Assembly (NCBI RefSeq): GCF_035668035.1
Contig: NZ_JAYMYJ010000101.1
Location: forward strand, 1-11,263
Direction of reading: 5' to 3'
Source: Thiothrix phosphatis
GTDB taxonomy: Bacteria > Pseudomonadota > Gammaproteobacteria > Thiotrichales > Thiotrichaceae
Length of the DNA stretch: 11,263 nucleotides
Of the stretch, positions 1-6,259 are shown piece by piece. The notes below the pieces were generated by a model, which did not search any database, was not told where the DNA came from, and was given only the letters and a program-made list of their open reading frames with translations. The translations under genes and the position numbers were made by a program. Position 1 is the first letter of the stretch, and each line of letters opens with the position of its first letter.

Positions 1-41
1 CTCATAACCCCTCATGGGGATTCGTAACGCCCGATTGCAAG
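1..41 (-). CRISPR. Possible edge repeat of a type I-D CRISPR array
   Basis: Read on the minus strand, this stretch has the architecture of many type I-D repeats: a TTGCAA-like start, then AATCCCC, a short loop (ATGA) and GGGGTTATGAG, resembling the common AATCCC-loop-GGGATTGAAAC 3' half. It lies downstream of cas2, where arrays of this class usually sit. Only one copy is visible and it runs off the window, so no repeat-spacer periodicity can be shown. It could instead be an unrelated small palindrome. Repeat boundaries are uncertain, because 41 bases is longer than the usual 36-37. Confidence 0.4.
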
Positions 42-68
42 CCAGACTCAGGGGACATGCTTGCAATC
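33..68. repeat. 10-bp inverted repeat next to the putative CRISPR repeat
   Basis: GATTGCAAGC at 33-42 is matched by its exact reverse complement GCTTGCAATC at 59-68, with a 16-nt loop. The left arm overlaps the end of the putative CRISPR repeat. The right arm is therefore an inverted copy of the repeat terminus lying inside the leader-like region. It could form a hairpin in the transcript or be a protein-binding site; no T-run follows, so it does not look like an intrinsic terminator. Confidence 0.5.
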
Positions 69-153
69 AGGCCTGCTAAAAATACCATGGATGGAAACAG
101 AATGCTCATCAAAGGTGGGTAGGATTCACTTCAGTCAGGGTCGAAGTTGGCGG
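42..153 (-). other. Short non-coding stretch between cas2 and the putative array (leader candidate)
   Basis: About 110 bases without a convincing gene lie between the cas2 stop and the repeat-like sequence. By position this would be the CRISPR leader, read on the minus strand. It has a short AT-rich patch around 77-85 but is otherwise not strongly AT-rich, and I could not define a good -35/-10 pair. The leader call depends entirely on the edge repeat being real. Confidence 0.3.
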
Positions 154-456
154 CTACAAAACGGTAAAATCGCGGCGATGGTCATTCAGCGGGGTGCGCT
201 TCAGTTCGCCTTTGCCTGAGTCGCTTTTGGCGAGCTGGCAGACCTCAATGTTCTGCCGGTTGGCGGCACGGATTTCCGTCACCCGATCCCCCGGCACCAT
301 CAACCGGCTCAACTCGCGTTGCAGGCTGATCGCCTGCGCCTCGGTGATGTCGCCGGTAAACACCGAATACTGCTCATGGTTCAGATAGCGCCGCAACAGC
401 TTTTTGAACTTGTCGGTGCGCTTGGCCTCCACATCATAGGTCACCAGCATGAACAT
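154..456 (-). CDS. cas2: CRISPR-associated endonuclease Cas2
   Basis: The protein has 100 residues, normal for Cas2, the small ferredoxin-fold dimer that bridges two Cas1 dimers in the spacer-integration complex. The N-terminus MLVTYDV matches the Cas2 first strand with its conserved Asp (D8), and YSVFTGDIT fits the later strand that follows the basic helix. It is the last gene of the adaptation cluster cas4-cas1-cas2. Its ATG follows the cas1 TAG stop directly, with no gap. GGAG lies 7 nt upstream of this ATG, which favours it over the ATG two codons later. The family is certain; assignment to the I-D branch rests on the neighbours. Confidence 0.95.
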   Translation of the reverse strand: MFMLVTYDVEAKRTDKFKKLLRRYLNHEQYSVFTGDITEAQAISLQRELSRLMVPGDRVTEIRAANRQNIEVCQLAKSDSGKGELKRTPLNDHRRDFTVL

Positions 457-1425
457 CTACACTCTCCGCTTGAAGGACTCATATTCCGCCACCCCCAGCA
501 CCTCACGCTCCAGCGCCAGCGCCTCGCGGTAAAGCCAGTTGCGGAAACTGCGCCCCTGGTACTCCTCCTCCAGCCGCAAGGAGAATTGCTCCGCCACCTG
601 CCGCCGCCCGGTGTCGCTCAACAGGCACACATTGTCATGCTGCTCAAACCAGTTGGTGTCGACCATGCGCCGCTGCACCATGCGGAAAATCAGCATGTCG
701 GCCAGCACCGGCTTGAACGGCTCCGCCAAGTCCAGGCTCAGGGAAGCCCGCCCATACCCCGGCGCATGCAACACACTGAAGGTTTCCTCCAAATGCGTCT
801 TGCTGATTTCATGCCGCGCCACCGTATACACCAGTTGGTTGAGGAACGACAGCAAGCAATTGACCGGATTGTTCGGCGGACGCCGCACCCGCTTGCCGAA
901 ATCCAGCTCCGCATGGATAGCCCCCCACGCCGCGTAGTAATACTGGTGCAACTGCCCCTCAAGCCCCATCAGGCTGTTCACATCCTCCGCCTTGGGAAGC
1001 TTCGCCAGCAACGCCTGCATATCCGCCACCGGCTGCTTCATCGCCTCATTGCCCCGGTACTGGTAGTAACGCAAGTTGGCCTGCATGTTATGCCCCGCCC
1101 CGCGCACGATCTCACGCGCCACCGCCATCCGGCGGGTGTCATCCAGCAACAGCTCCGCCTGTTTCAGCTTCACCTTGCCCGCCGGGTTCTTGTCCGCCGG
1201 TTCAAACGCCCCCTTGAAATAACCGTAATAATCGAACACCGACAAGCGCACGCCGTGTTTCCCGCACAACCCCAGCAGGCGCGAATTCAGGCGGCTTTCC
1301 GCCAGCAGCACCACATGCGACAGCTTCTCAATCGGCAGCGAGCGTTTCTGCTCCCCCACCTTGATTTGCAAGGTGTTCTCGTGTTGGCGCAACTGCGCCT
1401 CTTTGGATATGAACAATGTTTCCAT
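457..1425 (-). CDS. cas1: CRISPR-associated integrase Cas1
   Basis: This 322-residue protein is the metal-dependent integrase that inserts new spacers at the leader end of the array together with Cas2. The catalytic signature is visible: Glu156 in SLMGLEGQLHQYYY, His220 in VLHAPGYGRASLSLD, and Asp232/Glu235 in LDLAEPFKP. The frame stays open upstream to 1494, but those 23 codons read through a dispersed palindromic repeat (MRRNPSQPPLIRGG...), so they are not original protein. I chose the ATG at 1425 because GGGAAG sits 4 nt before it and METLFISKEA is a typical Cas1 N-terminus. Cas4 lies 65 bp upstream and cas2 abuts downstream. No key residue appears missing. Confidence 0.95.
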   Translation of the reverse strand: METLFISKEAQLRQHENTLQIKVGEQKRSLPIEKLSHVVLLAESRLNSRLLGLCGKHGVRLSVFDYYGYFKGAFEPADKNPAGKVKLKQAELLLDDTRRMAVAREIVRGAGHNMQANLRYYQYRGNEAMKQPVADMQALLAKLPKAEDVNSLMGLEGQLHQYYYAAWGAIHAELDFGKRVRRPPNNPVNCLLSFLNQLVYTVARHEISKTHLEETFSVLHAPGYGRASLSLDLAEPFKPVLADMLIFRMVQRRMVDTNWFEQHDNVCLLSDTGRRQVAEQFSLRLEEEYQGRSFRNWLYREALALEREVLGVAEYESFKRRV

Positions 1426-1449
1426 GCATCTTCCCATTCTATTGAAGTA

Positions 1450-1487
1450 GGCCCCTCCCCTGATAAGGGGAGGCTGGGAGGGGTTTC
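1450..1487. repeat. Dispersed GC-rich palindromic repeat between cas4 and cas1
   Basis: CCTCCCCT (1454-1461) and AGGGGAGG (1466-1473) form an 8-bp stem with a GATA loop, followed by CTGGGAGGGGTTTC. The layout resembles the palindrome inside cas3' (3543-3596): hairpin, then a G-rich tail. Read on the minus strand it encodes a PSQPPLIRGG-like peptide in the cas1 frame. It accounts for the spurious upstream extension of cas1 and for the unusually wide gap between cas4 and cas1. In RNA it would form a stable hairpin just before the cas1 ribosome binding site. Confidence 0.7.
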
Positions 1488-1490
1488 TTC

Positions 1491-2051
1491 TCAATCAAAC
1501 CCGCAAAATGCCGCCAGCGAACAAGTCTGGCACAACGGAATGCGCCGCGCGGCGGGCGCGCTTTCCTGCCCTGCCAGTTGCTCCAGCCGCACCGAGGCAT
1601 CCCATAACGTTTGCAGGCGTTTGGCATCCAGCGCCACCTCCCGCTTGCGCCGCGAAGTCAGCACATGCGTATAAGCCTGCCAGCACTTGCCGGTGGCGAT
1701 CGACAGCATCAGCGCATAGAACGCCGTCTGCTCACTGGCAGCCTCCACCGCCCCGCCGCTGCCCTTGTTCTCAAACACCACGTTGTTGTCCCAATCGATC
1801 CGGTCAGGGGCCAGCCCAAACAAACCCCGCACCGACTGGTCCCGCTGGTAGCTGGCGGCATGCAGCGCCGTGCCGGTCTGCACCCGTGAATGCCATTGCG
1901 CAAAATTCACCTTGTGCAAATACATCCACGCCCGCCGCTCACACAACGCCACATGCTGGAAATGCAACCCATGCAGGTTGAGGCGCTCAACCCGCTGGTA
2001 GAACGCCTCCGCCTGCGGCCAGTGGAAAGCCTCTGACATAACGCTGTTCAC
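1491..2051 (-). CDS. cas4: CRISPR-associated exonuclease Cas4 (RecB-like, Fe-S)
   Basis: The protein has 186 residues. Cas4 trims prespacers and helps select PAM-flanked spacers for Cas1-Cas2. The four cysteines expected to hold the iron-sulfur cluster are present: Cys37 (ALCERRAW) and Cys174, Cys177 and Cys183 in LCQTCSLAAFCGFD at the C-terminus. The RecB-type nuclease motifs are His64, Asp86/Asp88 (RIDWD), Glu94-x-Lys96 (VFENKG) and Gln108-xxx-Tyr112. The start is a GTG overlapping the stop of the upstream cas3' fragment (GTGA). An ATG four codons later, at 2039, is an alternative, and neither has a strong Shine-Dalgarno. Expression may depend on translation reaching the end of cas3', which the insertion at 2584-2673 now disrupts. 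Confidence 0.93.
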   Translation of the reverse strand: MNSVMSEAFHWPQAEAFYQRVERLNLHGLHFQHVALCERRAWMYLHKVNFAQWHSRVQTGTALHAASYQRDQSVRGLFGLAPDRIDWDNNVVFENKGSGGAVEAASEQTAFYALMLSIATGKCWQAYTHVLTSRRKREVALDAKRLQTLWDASVRLEQLAGQESAPAARRIPLCQTCSLAAFCGFD

Positions 2052-2623
2052 AGCACCAAACTGGCCGCTGAGGCCGCCAAATCCATGTCGCCACCGGGAA
2101 CCAGCCCCGTCAGACTGACCAGCTTTTCAGCCGCTTGCATTGCTTCGGGATGGTCTTCCCAGGCCGCTTCCGCATCCATATCCCGCCGGTCTTTCAGGCG
2201 TTGCAGCCACTCCCGCAGCAAGCTGTTCCCGGCTTCCAGATCCAGCGTGCGGCTGGTATGCGGGAAATACACCGTCAGCTTGCGGCTGGCGCGGTTTTTC
2301 TGCTCCAGCAATTCGTCATCCAGCTCACCCGGCAATTGGAAATATTCCCGCTCCTGCGCATCCAACTGTGCGGGGTAACGCTGCATCACCGCCGTTTCCC
2401 GTTCCAACCAGACCCGATCCACCTGCAAACGGCGGCCATCGCCCTCAAGCACCCCAACCCGCTGGCCAATGTCCCGCAGGTTCAGCGCTTGTGCAAACAG
2501 CCGTTCCCGCCAAGCCGTCGCCGCCTGCTGGTAATAAGCATCGGCTTCCAACGCGGCAAACTGTTGCAGCAACACATACAGATGGGAACCTCTAAAAACC
2601 CACATTATTGTCAAATTCGACAA
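2048..2623 (-). pseudogene. C-terminal fragment of Cas3', cut off by an inserted element
   Basis: From codon 16 of this frame (YVLLQQFAALEADAYYQQ, from 2578 leftwards) this is the last 176 residues of the type I-D helicase Cas3'. The open frame begins only inside the inserted element, with a TTG at 2623 or an ATG at 2605, neither with a recognisable ribosome binding site. The first 10-15 residues are element sequence (WVFRG comes from the terminal inverted repeat). The piece carries no helicase motif. It corresponds to the C-terminal accessory region seen in Cas3-type helicases. Efficient separate translation seems unlikely but cannot be excluded. Confidence 0.85.
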
Positions 2624-2673
2624 CGAATAATCAATAACTTAACATGGTTATCCACAGGTTTTTAGAGGTTCCC
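2584..2673. mobile_element. 90-bp MITE-like element inserted in cas3'
   Basis: The element has perfect 17-bp terminal inverted repeats: GGGAACCTCTAAAAACC at 2584-2600 and its reverse complement at 2657-2673. Both ends are flanked by AGAT (2580-2583 and 2674-2677), read as a 4-bp target duplication. The interior is AT-rich and too short for a transposase, so it would have to be moved in trans. Inside are a near-palindrome, TTGTCAAATTCGACAA at 2608-2623, and a consensus DnaA-box sequence, TTATCCACA, at 2648-2656. Removing 94 bp restores the cas3' frame exactly, which proves insertion. The perfect repeats suggest a recent event. I cannot assign a parent IS family. Confidence 0.9.
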
Positions 2674-4169
2674 AGATGTTTGCTGCTGGCGGGCTGATGC
2701 TGCAACAAATGTTCGCGCCGGTGCGCCTTGCTGCTCTTGTGGCGCAGCAACACCTGCCAATACAAACCACTGGCGTACACCGCCTGTTGCGGCAGGGAAC
2801 CGAAATACAAGGTGTCGCTATCTTCCCGGAAACACGCCTGCACACTCCGACTCAGCACCCGGCTCAACTCCTGGATGGAAACCGCCTTGCCATTGTGCGC
2901 ATCCATCCAGTTGCACAACTCGCGCAACCACGGGTGGCGTTCCTGCAAGCGGCTGTCGGTACGCACCACCACCGCGCCATCTTCCCCCCGCCGCGCCGCC
3001 CGCCCATAACGTTGCAGGAAATTCATCGGCGCAAACCCTGGCTCCATCAGCATCAGGTTGGCGGCGCGGAAGGTCACGCCCACCTCCACACTGGCGGTCG
3101 CAACCAACACGCTAAAATCATCCGGGTCTTGCTGGCGGCCAGCATGGTAACCGTAACCCGACTGGTTATTGCCGCCACTGTCATCGATGCTGTTGACCAC
3201 CAACACTTGGGCGGCGGGAATCCCCACGCTTTGCAACAAACGGAGCAAATCAGGCAACTGCCGTTTCAGGTCAGCCAGCGCATTGTAGATAATCACCACC
3301 TGCCGGTTTTGCCCAACCTCCGCCCGCACTTGCTCCAGGTGCTGTGCCAGCACAGTGGGCATATCCGGCAAGGTTTCCAGCCGCAGCGTGACATCCCCGT
3401 GCAAAGGCCGCCCTTCTGCGGTAATGCTTTCGTGCAATTCCATCATCCGGTCTTCCGGCACGCCCAGCTTGATCAGCACCGGCTTAATGTCCAGCGGCGT
3501 GGCGGACAACAGGCTGACTTTCGCCACCCCATAACCCGCCGGAACGGTTCCTGCCTCCTTCCCCCCTTGCGGGGGAAGGCCGGGATGGGGGAGGTCAACA
3601 CTCACCAACTTGGCAAACAGCGCCGCCAGACCAAAGCCACGCGCTTCAATGGTGTGGAATTCATCGAACACGATATGGTCGAAATCATCCAGCACATCAA
3701 ACACGCTGAAACCCGACTGCCCCTTGTCCAAGTAAGCACGGTGCAACAGCTGGCTGACCACTTCCGGCACCGCGATGATCATTTCACCGCCGGAACGGGT
3801 GCCATCCAGAGCCTGCACCTGCCGTACCCGGTAGCCGCGAATGTTTTCCACCCCCTGTTCCCGCAATACGGCGGTCTGGTCGGAACTCCAGATTTGCACC
3901 TTGCGTTCGGCGTTGGCTGCTTGCCACCCGCTTTTCACCAGTTCGTCGATCAGCCCTGCGGCAATGTTCTGCGCCAACCGGCGGGTCGGCACAATGAACA
4001 GGATGCGCTGATCCCGCAACAGCGCTTGCTGGAAAGCGTAGGTTTTACCAGCCCCGGTGGGCGCATCCACAATCCGCACCCGGCGGGGTTCATCCAGCAA
4101 CGCCTGTTGCAAGGGCGACAGGCCGTTTTCCAGTTGGGCGACACAATGCCGGGCGACGCTCAGTTCCAT
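2631..4169 (-). CDS. cas3: Type I-D helicase Cas3', truncated by insertion
   Basis: This 512-residue frame is the motor part of the type I-D superfamily 2 helicase that unwinds target DNA after recognition. It has no HD nuclease domain, as expected, because in I-D that domain sits in Cas10d. Helicase motifs are in order: Walker A APTGAGKT (36-43), DEFH (169-172), SAT (222-224), ATASVEVGVTF (357-367) and QRYGRAARRG (386-395). Native sequence ends at Leu499 (SSKHL); the last 13 residues come from the inserted element. Without the insertion the protein would be 675 residues, close to the size expected for the family. Residues 192-209 are a second, in-frame repeat insertion. The ATG overlaps the csc1 end by 10 bp, with a strong AGGAGGT just upstream. 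ATP binding could survive the truncation, but interference is doubtful. Confidence 0.92.
   Translation of the reverse strand: MELSVARHCVAQLENGLSPLQQALLDEPRRVRIVDAPTGAGKTYAFQQALLRDQRILFIVPTRRLAQNIAAGLIDELVKSGWQAANAERKVQIWSSDQTAVLREQGVENIRGYRVRQVQALDGTRSGGEMIIAVPEVVSQLLHRAYLDKGQSGFSVFDVLDDFDHIVFDEFHTIEARGFGLAALFAKLVSVDLPHPGLPPQGGKEAGTVPAGYGVAKVSLLSATPLDIKPVLIKLGVPEDRMMELHESITAEGRPLHGDVTLRLETLPDMPTVLAQHLEQVRAEVGQNRQVVIIYNALADLKRQLPDLLRLLQSVGIPAAQVLVVNSIDDSGGNNQSGYGYHAGRQQDPDDFSVLVATASVEVGVTFRAANLMLMEPGFAPMNFLQRYGRAARRGEDGAVVVRTDSRLQERHPWLRELCNWMDAHNGKAVSIQELSRVLSRSVQACFREDSDTLYFGSLPQQAVYASGLYWQVLLRHKSSKAHRREHLLQHQPASSKHLGTSKNLWITMLSY
3543..3596. repeat. Dispersed palindromic repeat inserted in frame in cas3'
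   Basis: CCTTCCCCC (3557-3565) and GGGGGAAGG (3571-3579) form a perfect 9-bp stem with a CTTGC loop, followed by CCGGGATGGGGGAGGTC. On the minus strand it encodes DLPHPGLPPQGGKEAGTV, residues 192-209 of Cas3'. Such Pro/Gly-rich LPxPxPPQGGK peptides are typical of palindromic repeats that land in genes and stay in frame. It lies between helicase motifs II and III, where related proteins have a variable loop, and it keeps the frame open. It resembles the element at 1450-1487. Confidence 0.7.
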
Positions 4170-4789
4170 TGCTGCACCTCCTGCAAGGCTTGCTTCACCG
4201 GCATCCTGGCGGTCAGTTGCAGGCCATACAGCAGGTAACGTTCCACCGGCAATTCCCGCGCAAACAGGGCGGCGGTCGCCGCGTTCAGGCGCACCTGTCC
4301 AATGTCAGCCCTACGCAGGCGCAACATGCCGTTACGGTGCAAGCCGATACGGATCACCAGCTCATCCTCACCGCTGTAGGCAAAGGGGTCAAAACCGAAC
4401 AACGCCCCCTGAAACACCACCCCTGGCGGCACTTCCTGGGTGAAGAAATAGGTCTTCAAATTGCCACTGCTGGTCACCGCATACAGGCGTTGCGGCATAC
4501 CGCCCTCCTCCTCCAGATTCAAACGGCGCGCCACTGGTGGCAACAAACGCGGGGCGTCAGTCGCCAGCACGGATGCGCGCCAAGGCATCGCCTCCAGGTC
4601 GCGGCGGTAATCCTTTTCCGGCAGGCACACGGTATTGCGCATCATGCCCAGGCTGGCGGCCAGCCCAAACATGAGCGCCTGGTCACTGACCAGTTCCGGC
4701 AGGGTCGCCGTGCCGCTTTGCACCATCAGCGAGTGGTAGGCAAACGGCGTGAGTGTTTCCGCCTGAATGCCGGTGATGATGGGTTTCAT
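4160..4789 (-). CDS. csc1: Type I-D Cascade subunit Csc1 (Cas5d-like)
   Basis: This 209-residue protein is the Cas5-type subunit of the I-D effector. It caps the 5' handle of the crRNA and contributes to PAM-side recognition together with Cas10d. Recognition rests on overall similarity to Csc1 (ALMFGLAASLGMM near residues 38-50, then KTYFFTQEVPPGVVF and an ELVIRIGLHRNG strand-turn region) and on its position next to csc2. The frame is open upstream to 4966 inside csc2, but the ATG at 4789 is preceded by AAGGGG at 6-nt spacing, which overlaps the csc2 stop, so the longer form is rejected. The 3' end overlaps cas3' by 10 bp. Confidence 0.88.
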   Translation of the reverse strand: MKPIITGIQAETLTPFAYHSLMVQSGTATLPELVSDQALMFGLAASLGMMRNTVCLPEKDYRRDLEAMPWRASVLATDAPRLLPPVARRLNLEEEGGMPQRLYAVTSSGNLKTYFFTQEVPPGVVFQGALFGFDPFAYSGEDELVIRIGLHRNGMLRLRRADIGQVRLNAATAALFARELPVERYLLYGLQLTARMPVKQALQEVQQWN

Positions 4790-4799
4790 GACGCACCCC

Positions 4800-5789
4800 T
4801 TACTGGAACCACTGGTCAAACAGCCCGGCCACTTTGGGCTGCGCCTGCTTGTACGCCTGTTCCAGCTCACTGCCGGTCTGGTTGAACGCTGCAACCAATT
4901 GCTGCTGCCAAGCTTCCACTTCCCCACCCTGAACCGCGGTGGCATGCGCGGCTTGCAGGGATTCATGCAAGGTCGCCTTCACCGCCATCAGGTTGTGGAC
5001 ATCATGACCCTGCAACACCCGCAGCAACTCGTAAGGCGAAGTCAGGGCCTTTTCGAATTTGTCCGCATACAGGCCCACCACATGGGTGCGGATATTGATG
5101 CCGGTGACAGAAGTCTGCCCGCCGTAACTGCCCGCCATGCCCACACTCAGCAGCAGGTGCTTCAGGCCGATTTCCGGCAGAACCTGCCCGCGCGTGCTCA
5201 ACACCTGCACCATCAGAGTGCCGGGTTTGATGAAATGGCGGGTAAACAGGTTATCGCTGTTCTTCTTGTTTTCGGCATCGAACAAGGTGCCGTCTTCCAT
5301 GGCGCGGTTATGGAAGGTTTCGTCCACGCACTGGTCTTTGGGTTGCAAACTGAGCGCATCGGAGTAGTTGACCGCCGCCCGCACCGGCAACACCCGGTTT
5401 TCCTGATTGGCGGAATCGCCGAACACCACCGTGTTCAAATCAAAAGCGGCGGAAGGTGCCTGCCCCTTGTACAACACCGTCTTGTTTTGCGGCAGTTTGC
5501 CGCCCACGCCCAGCGCCCGCAGGATTTGCAGGCCACGCCCCCGCTCAATGTATTTGAACTTGTTGGGCACGGCGCGTATATACAGGTCATCCAACCATTC
5601 GATGTCGGTGATTTCCTGCTCGGCATTGCGGAACACCACCGGCGCCACCGCCTCCCGGATCAGCACCAGGCTGACGCAGCCGAGGTTTTTCAGTTTGGGG
5701 TGGATATAGGCTTCCGATTGCTTTTCGCCCGTTTTGGTCATGGTGGTCAGGCCATCAATGGCAGCCAGATAAGTTTCCAGACGTTTCAT
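4800..5789 (-). CDS. csc2: Type I-D Cascade backbone subunit Csc2 (Cas7d)
   Basis: This 329-residue protein is the Cas7-type RRM-fold subunit that polymerises along the crRNA spacer. Csc2 features seen are the N-terminal RRM strand region (GCVSLVLIREAVAPVVFRN), a basic loop with NKFKYIERGRGLQ, and the Gly-rich segment GMAGSYGGQTSVTGINIRTH followed by VVGLYADKFE. Two starts are adjacent: a GTG at 5792 and an ATG at 5789. The ATG is better placed, 7 nt from AAGGAG. That Shine-Dalgarno overlaps the cas10d stop, so translation is probably coupled. The gap to cas10d is 11 bp and to csc1 10 bp. Confidence 0.93.
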   Translation of the reverse strand: MKRLETYLAAIDGLTTMTKTGEKQSEAYIHPKLKNLGCVSLVLIREAVAPVVFRNAEQEITDIEWLDDLYIRAVPNKFKYIERGRGLQILRALGVGGKLPQNKTVLYKGQAPSAAFDLNTVVFGDSANQENRVLPVRAAVNYSDALSLQPKDQCVDETFHNRAMEDGTLFDAENKKNSDNLFTRHFIKPGTLMVQVLSTRGQVLPEIGLKHLLLSVGMAGSYGGQTSVTGINIRTHVVGLYADKFEKALTSPYELLRVLQGHDVHNLMAVKATLHESLQAAHATAVQGGEVEAWQQQLVAAFNQTGSELEQAYKQAQPKVAGLFDQWFQ

Positions 5790-5800
5790 CACAGCGCTCC

Positions 5801-6259
5801 TTATTCAGATTCAGTCATAGTGGTTGTTGGGTCATTGCCAGCAGCGCTAACCGTTTTCTCGGCTTCGCGGAAAGATTGCAGGAAAGCCATGCGGTACACG
5901 CTCCCCAATAGGCGGCGGCTTTTCTGCGCGGGTGGTCTGCCGTTCAGTGCGCCAAACCAGACCTCGTTGACGAACTGTTTGGCGAACCCCATACAAGCGT
6001 CCAGCAAAGCCTGTTCGTCACGTTTGTCCCGCGCCGCTGCTTTGCCCTTGCGCACCAGATTGGTTTCCAGCTCCCCGGCAATGCCGTGGATCAGGGTTGC
6101 CGCATCGGCTTGCCCTGCGCCGCGCAAATCCAGCGCGCTTTGCAGGCAAAGGTTGAACACCAGCATTTCCTCACTGGTTGATGATTGACCAAGCGGGCGG
6201 CGTTGAATGCGGGCTGCCGCTTGCCCCAGGCGCACCAACGCGCCGTCAGCTTCAGACAT
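5801..6259 (-). CDS. cas11d: Internal small subunit Cas11d, read from within cas10d
   Basis: An ATG at codon 817 of cas10d (6259) is preceded by a perfect AAGGAG with a 7-nt spacer. In-frame translation from it gives 152 residues, MSEADGALVRLG... to the Cas10d C-terminus, a largely helical and Arg/Lys-rich protein. Separate translation of a small subunit from the 3' end of cas10d is established for other type I-D systems, where several copies line the belly of the complex. The call here is an inference from the ribosome binding site and length. The local codons (ATT TTA CCA AGG AGC) look atypical for this gene, as if the site were selected. Confidence 0.72.
   Translation of the reverse strand: MSEADGALVRLGQAAARIQRRPLGQSSTSEEMLVFNLCLQSALDLRGAGQADAATLIHGIAGELETNLVRKGKAAARDKRDEQALLDACMGFAKQFVNEVWFGALNGRPPAQKSRRLLGSVYRMAFLQSFREAEKTVSAAGNDPTTTMTESE

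Noticed and set aside
319..1674. Long plus-strand open frame of 451 codons opposite cas1 and cas4
   Set aside because: It runs antisense to well-recognised Cas1 and Cas4 and has a His/Gln/Arg/Leu-rich composition typical of the reverse of a GC-rich gene. It shows no domain I recognise.
2648..2656. Replication origin suggested by the TTATCCACA site
   Set aside because: A single DnaA box inside a small inserted element, with no cluster of boxes and no replication gene nearby, does not support an origin.
2676..4238. Plus-strand frame of 520 codons opposite cas3'
   Set aside because: It is antisense to a helicase with all motifs in place, and its composition is a shadow of codon bias.
4790..4966. 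Longer N-terminus for csc1
   Set aside because: It would lie entirely inside csc2. The ATG at 4789 has a proper Shine-Dalgarno and begins the recognisable protein.
4767..6188. Plus-strand frame of 473 codons opposite csc2 and the cas10d end
   Set aside because: It spans the junctions of two real genes on the other strand and has low-complexity His/Gln/Arg composition.
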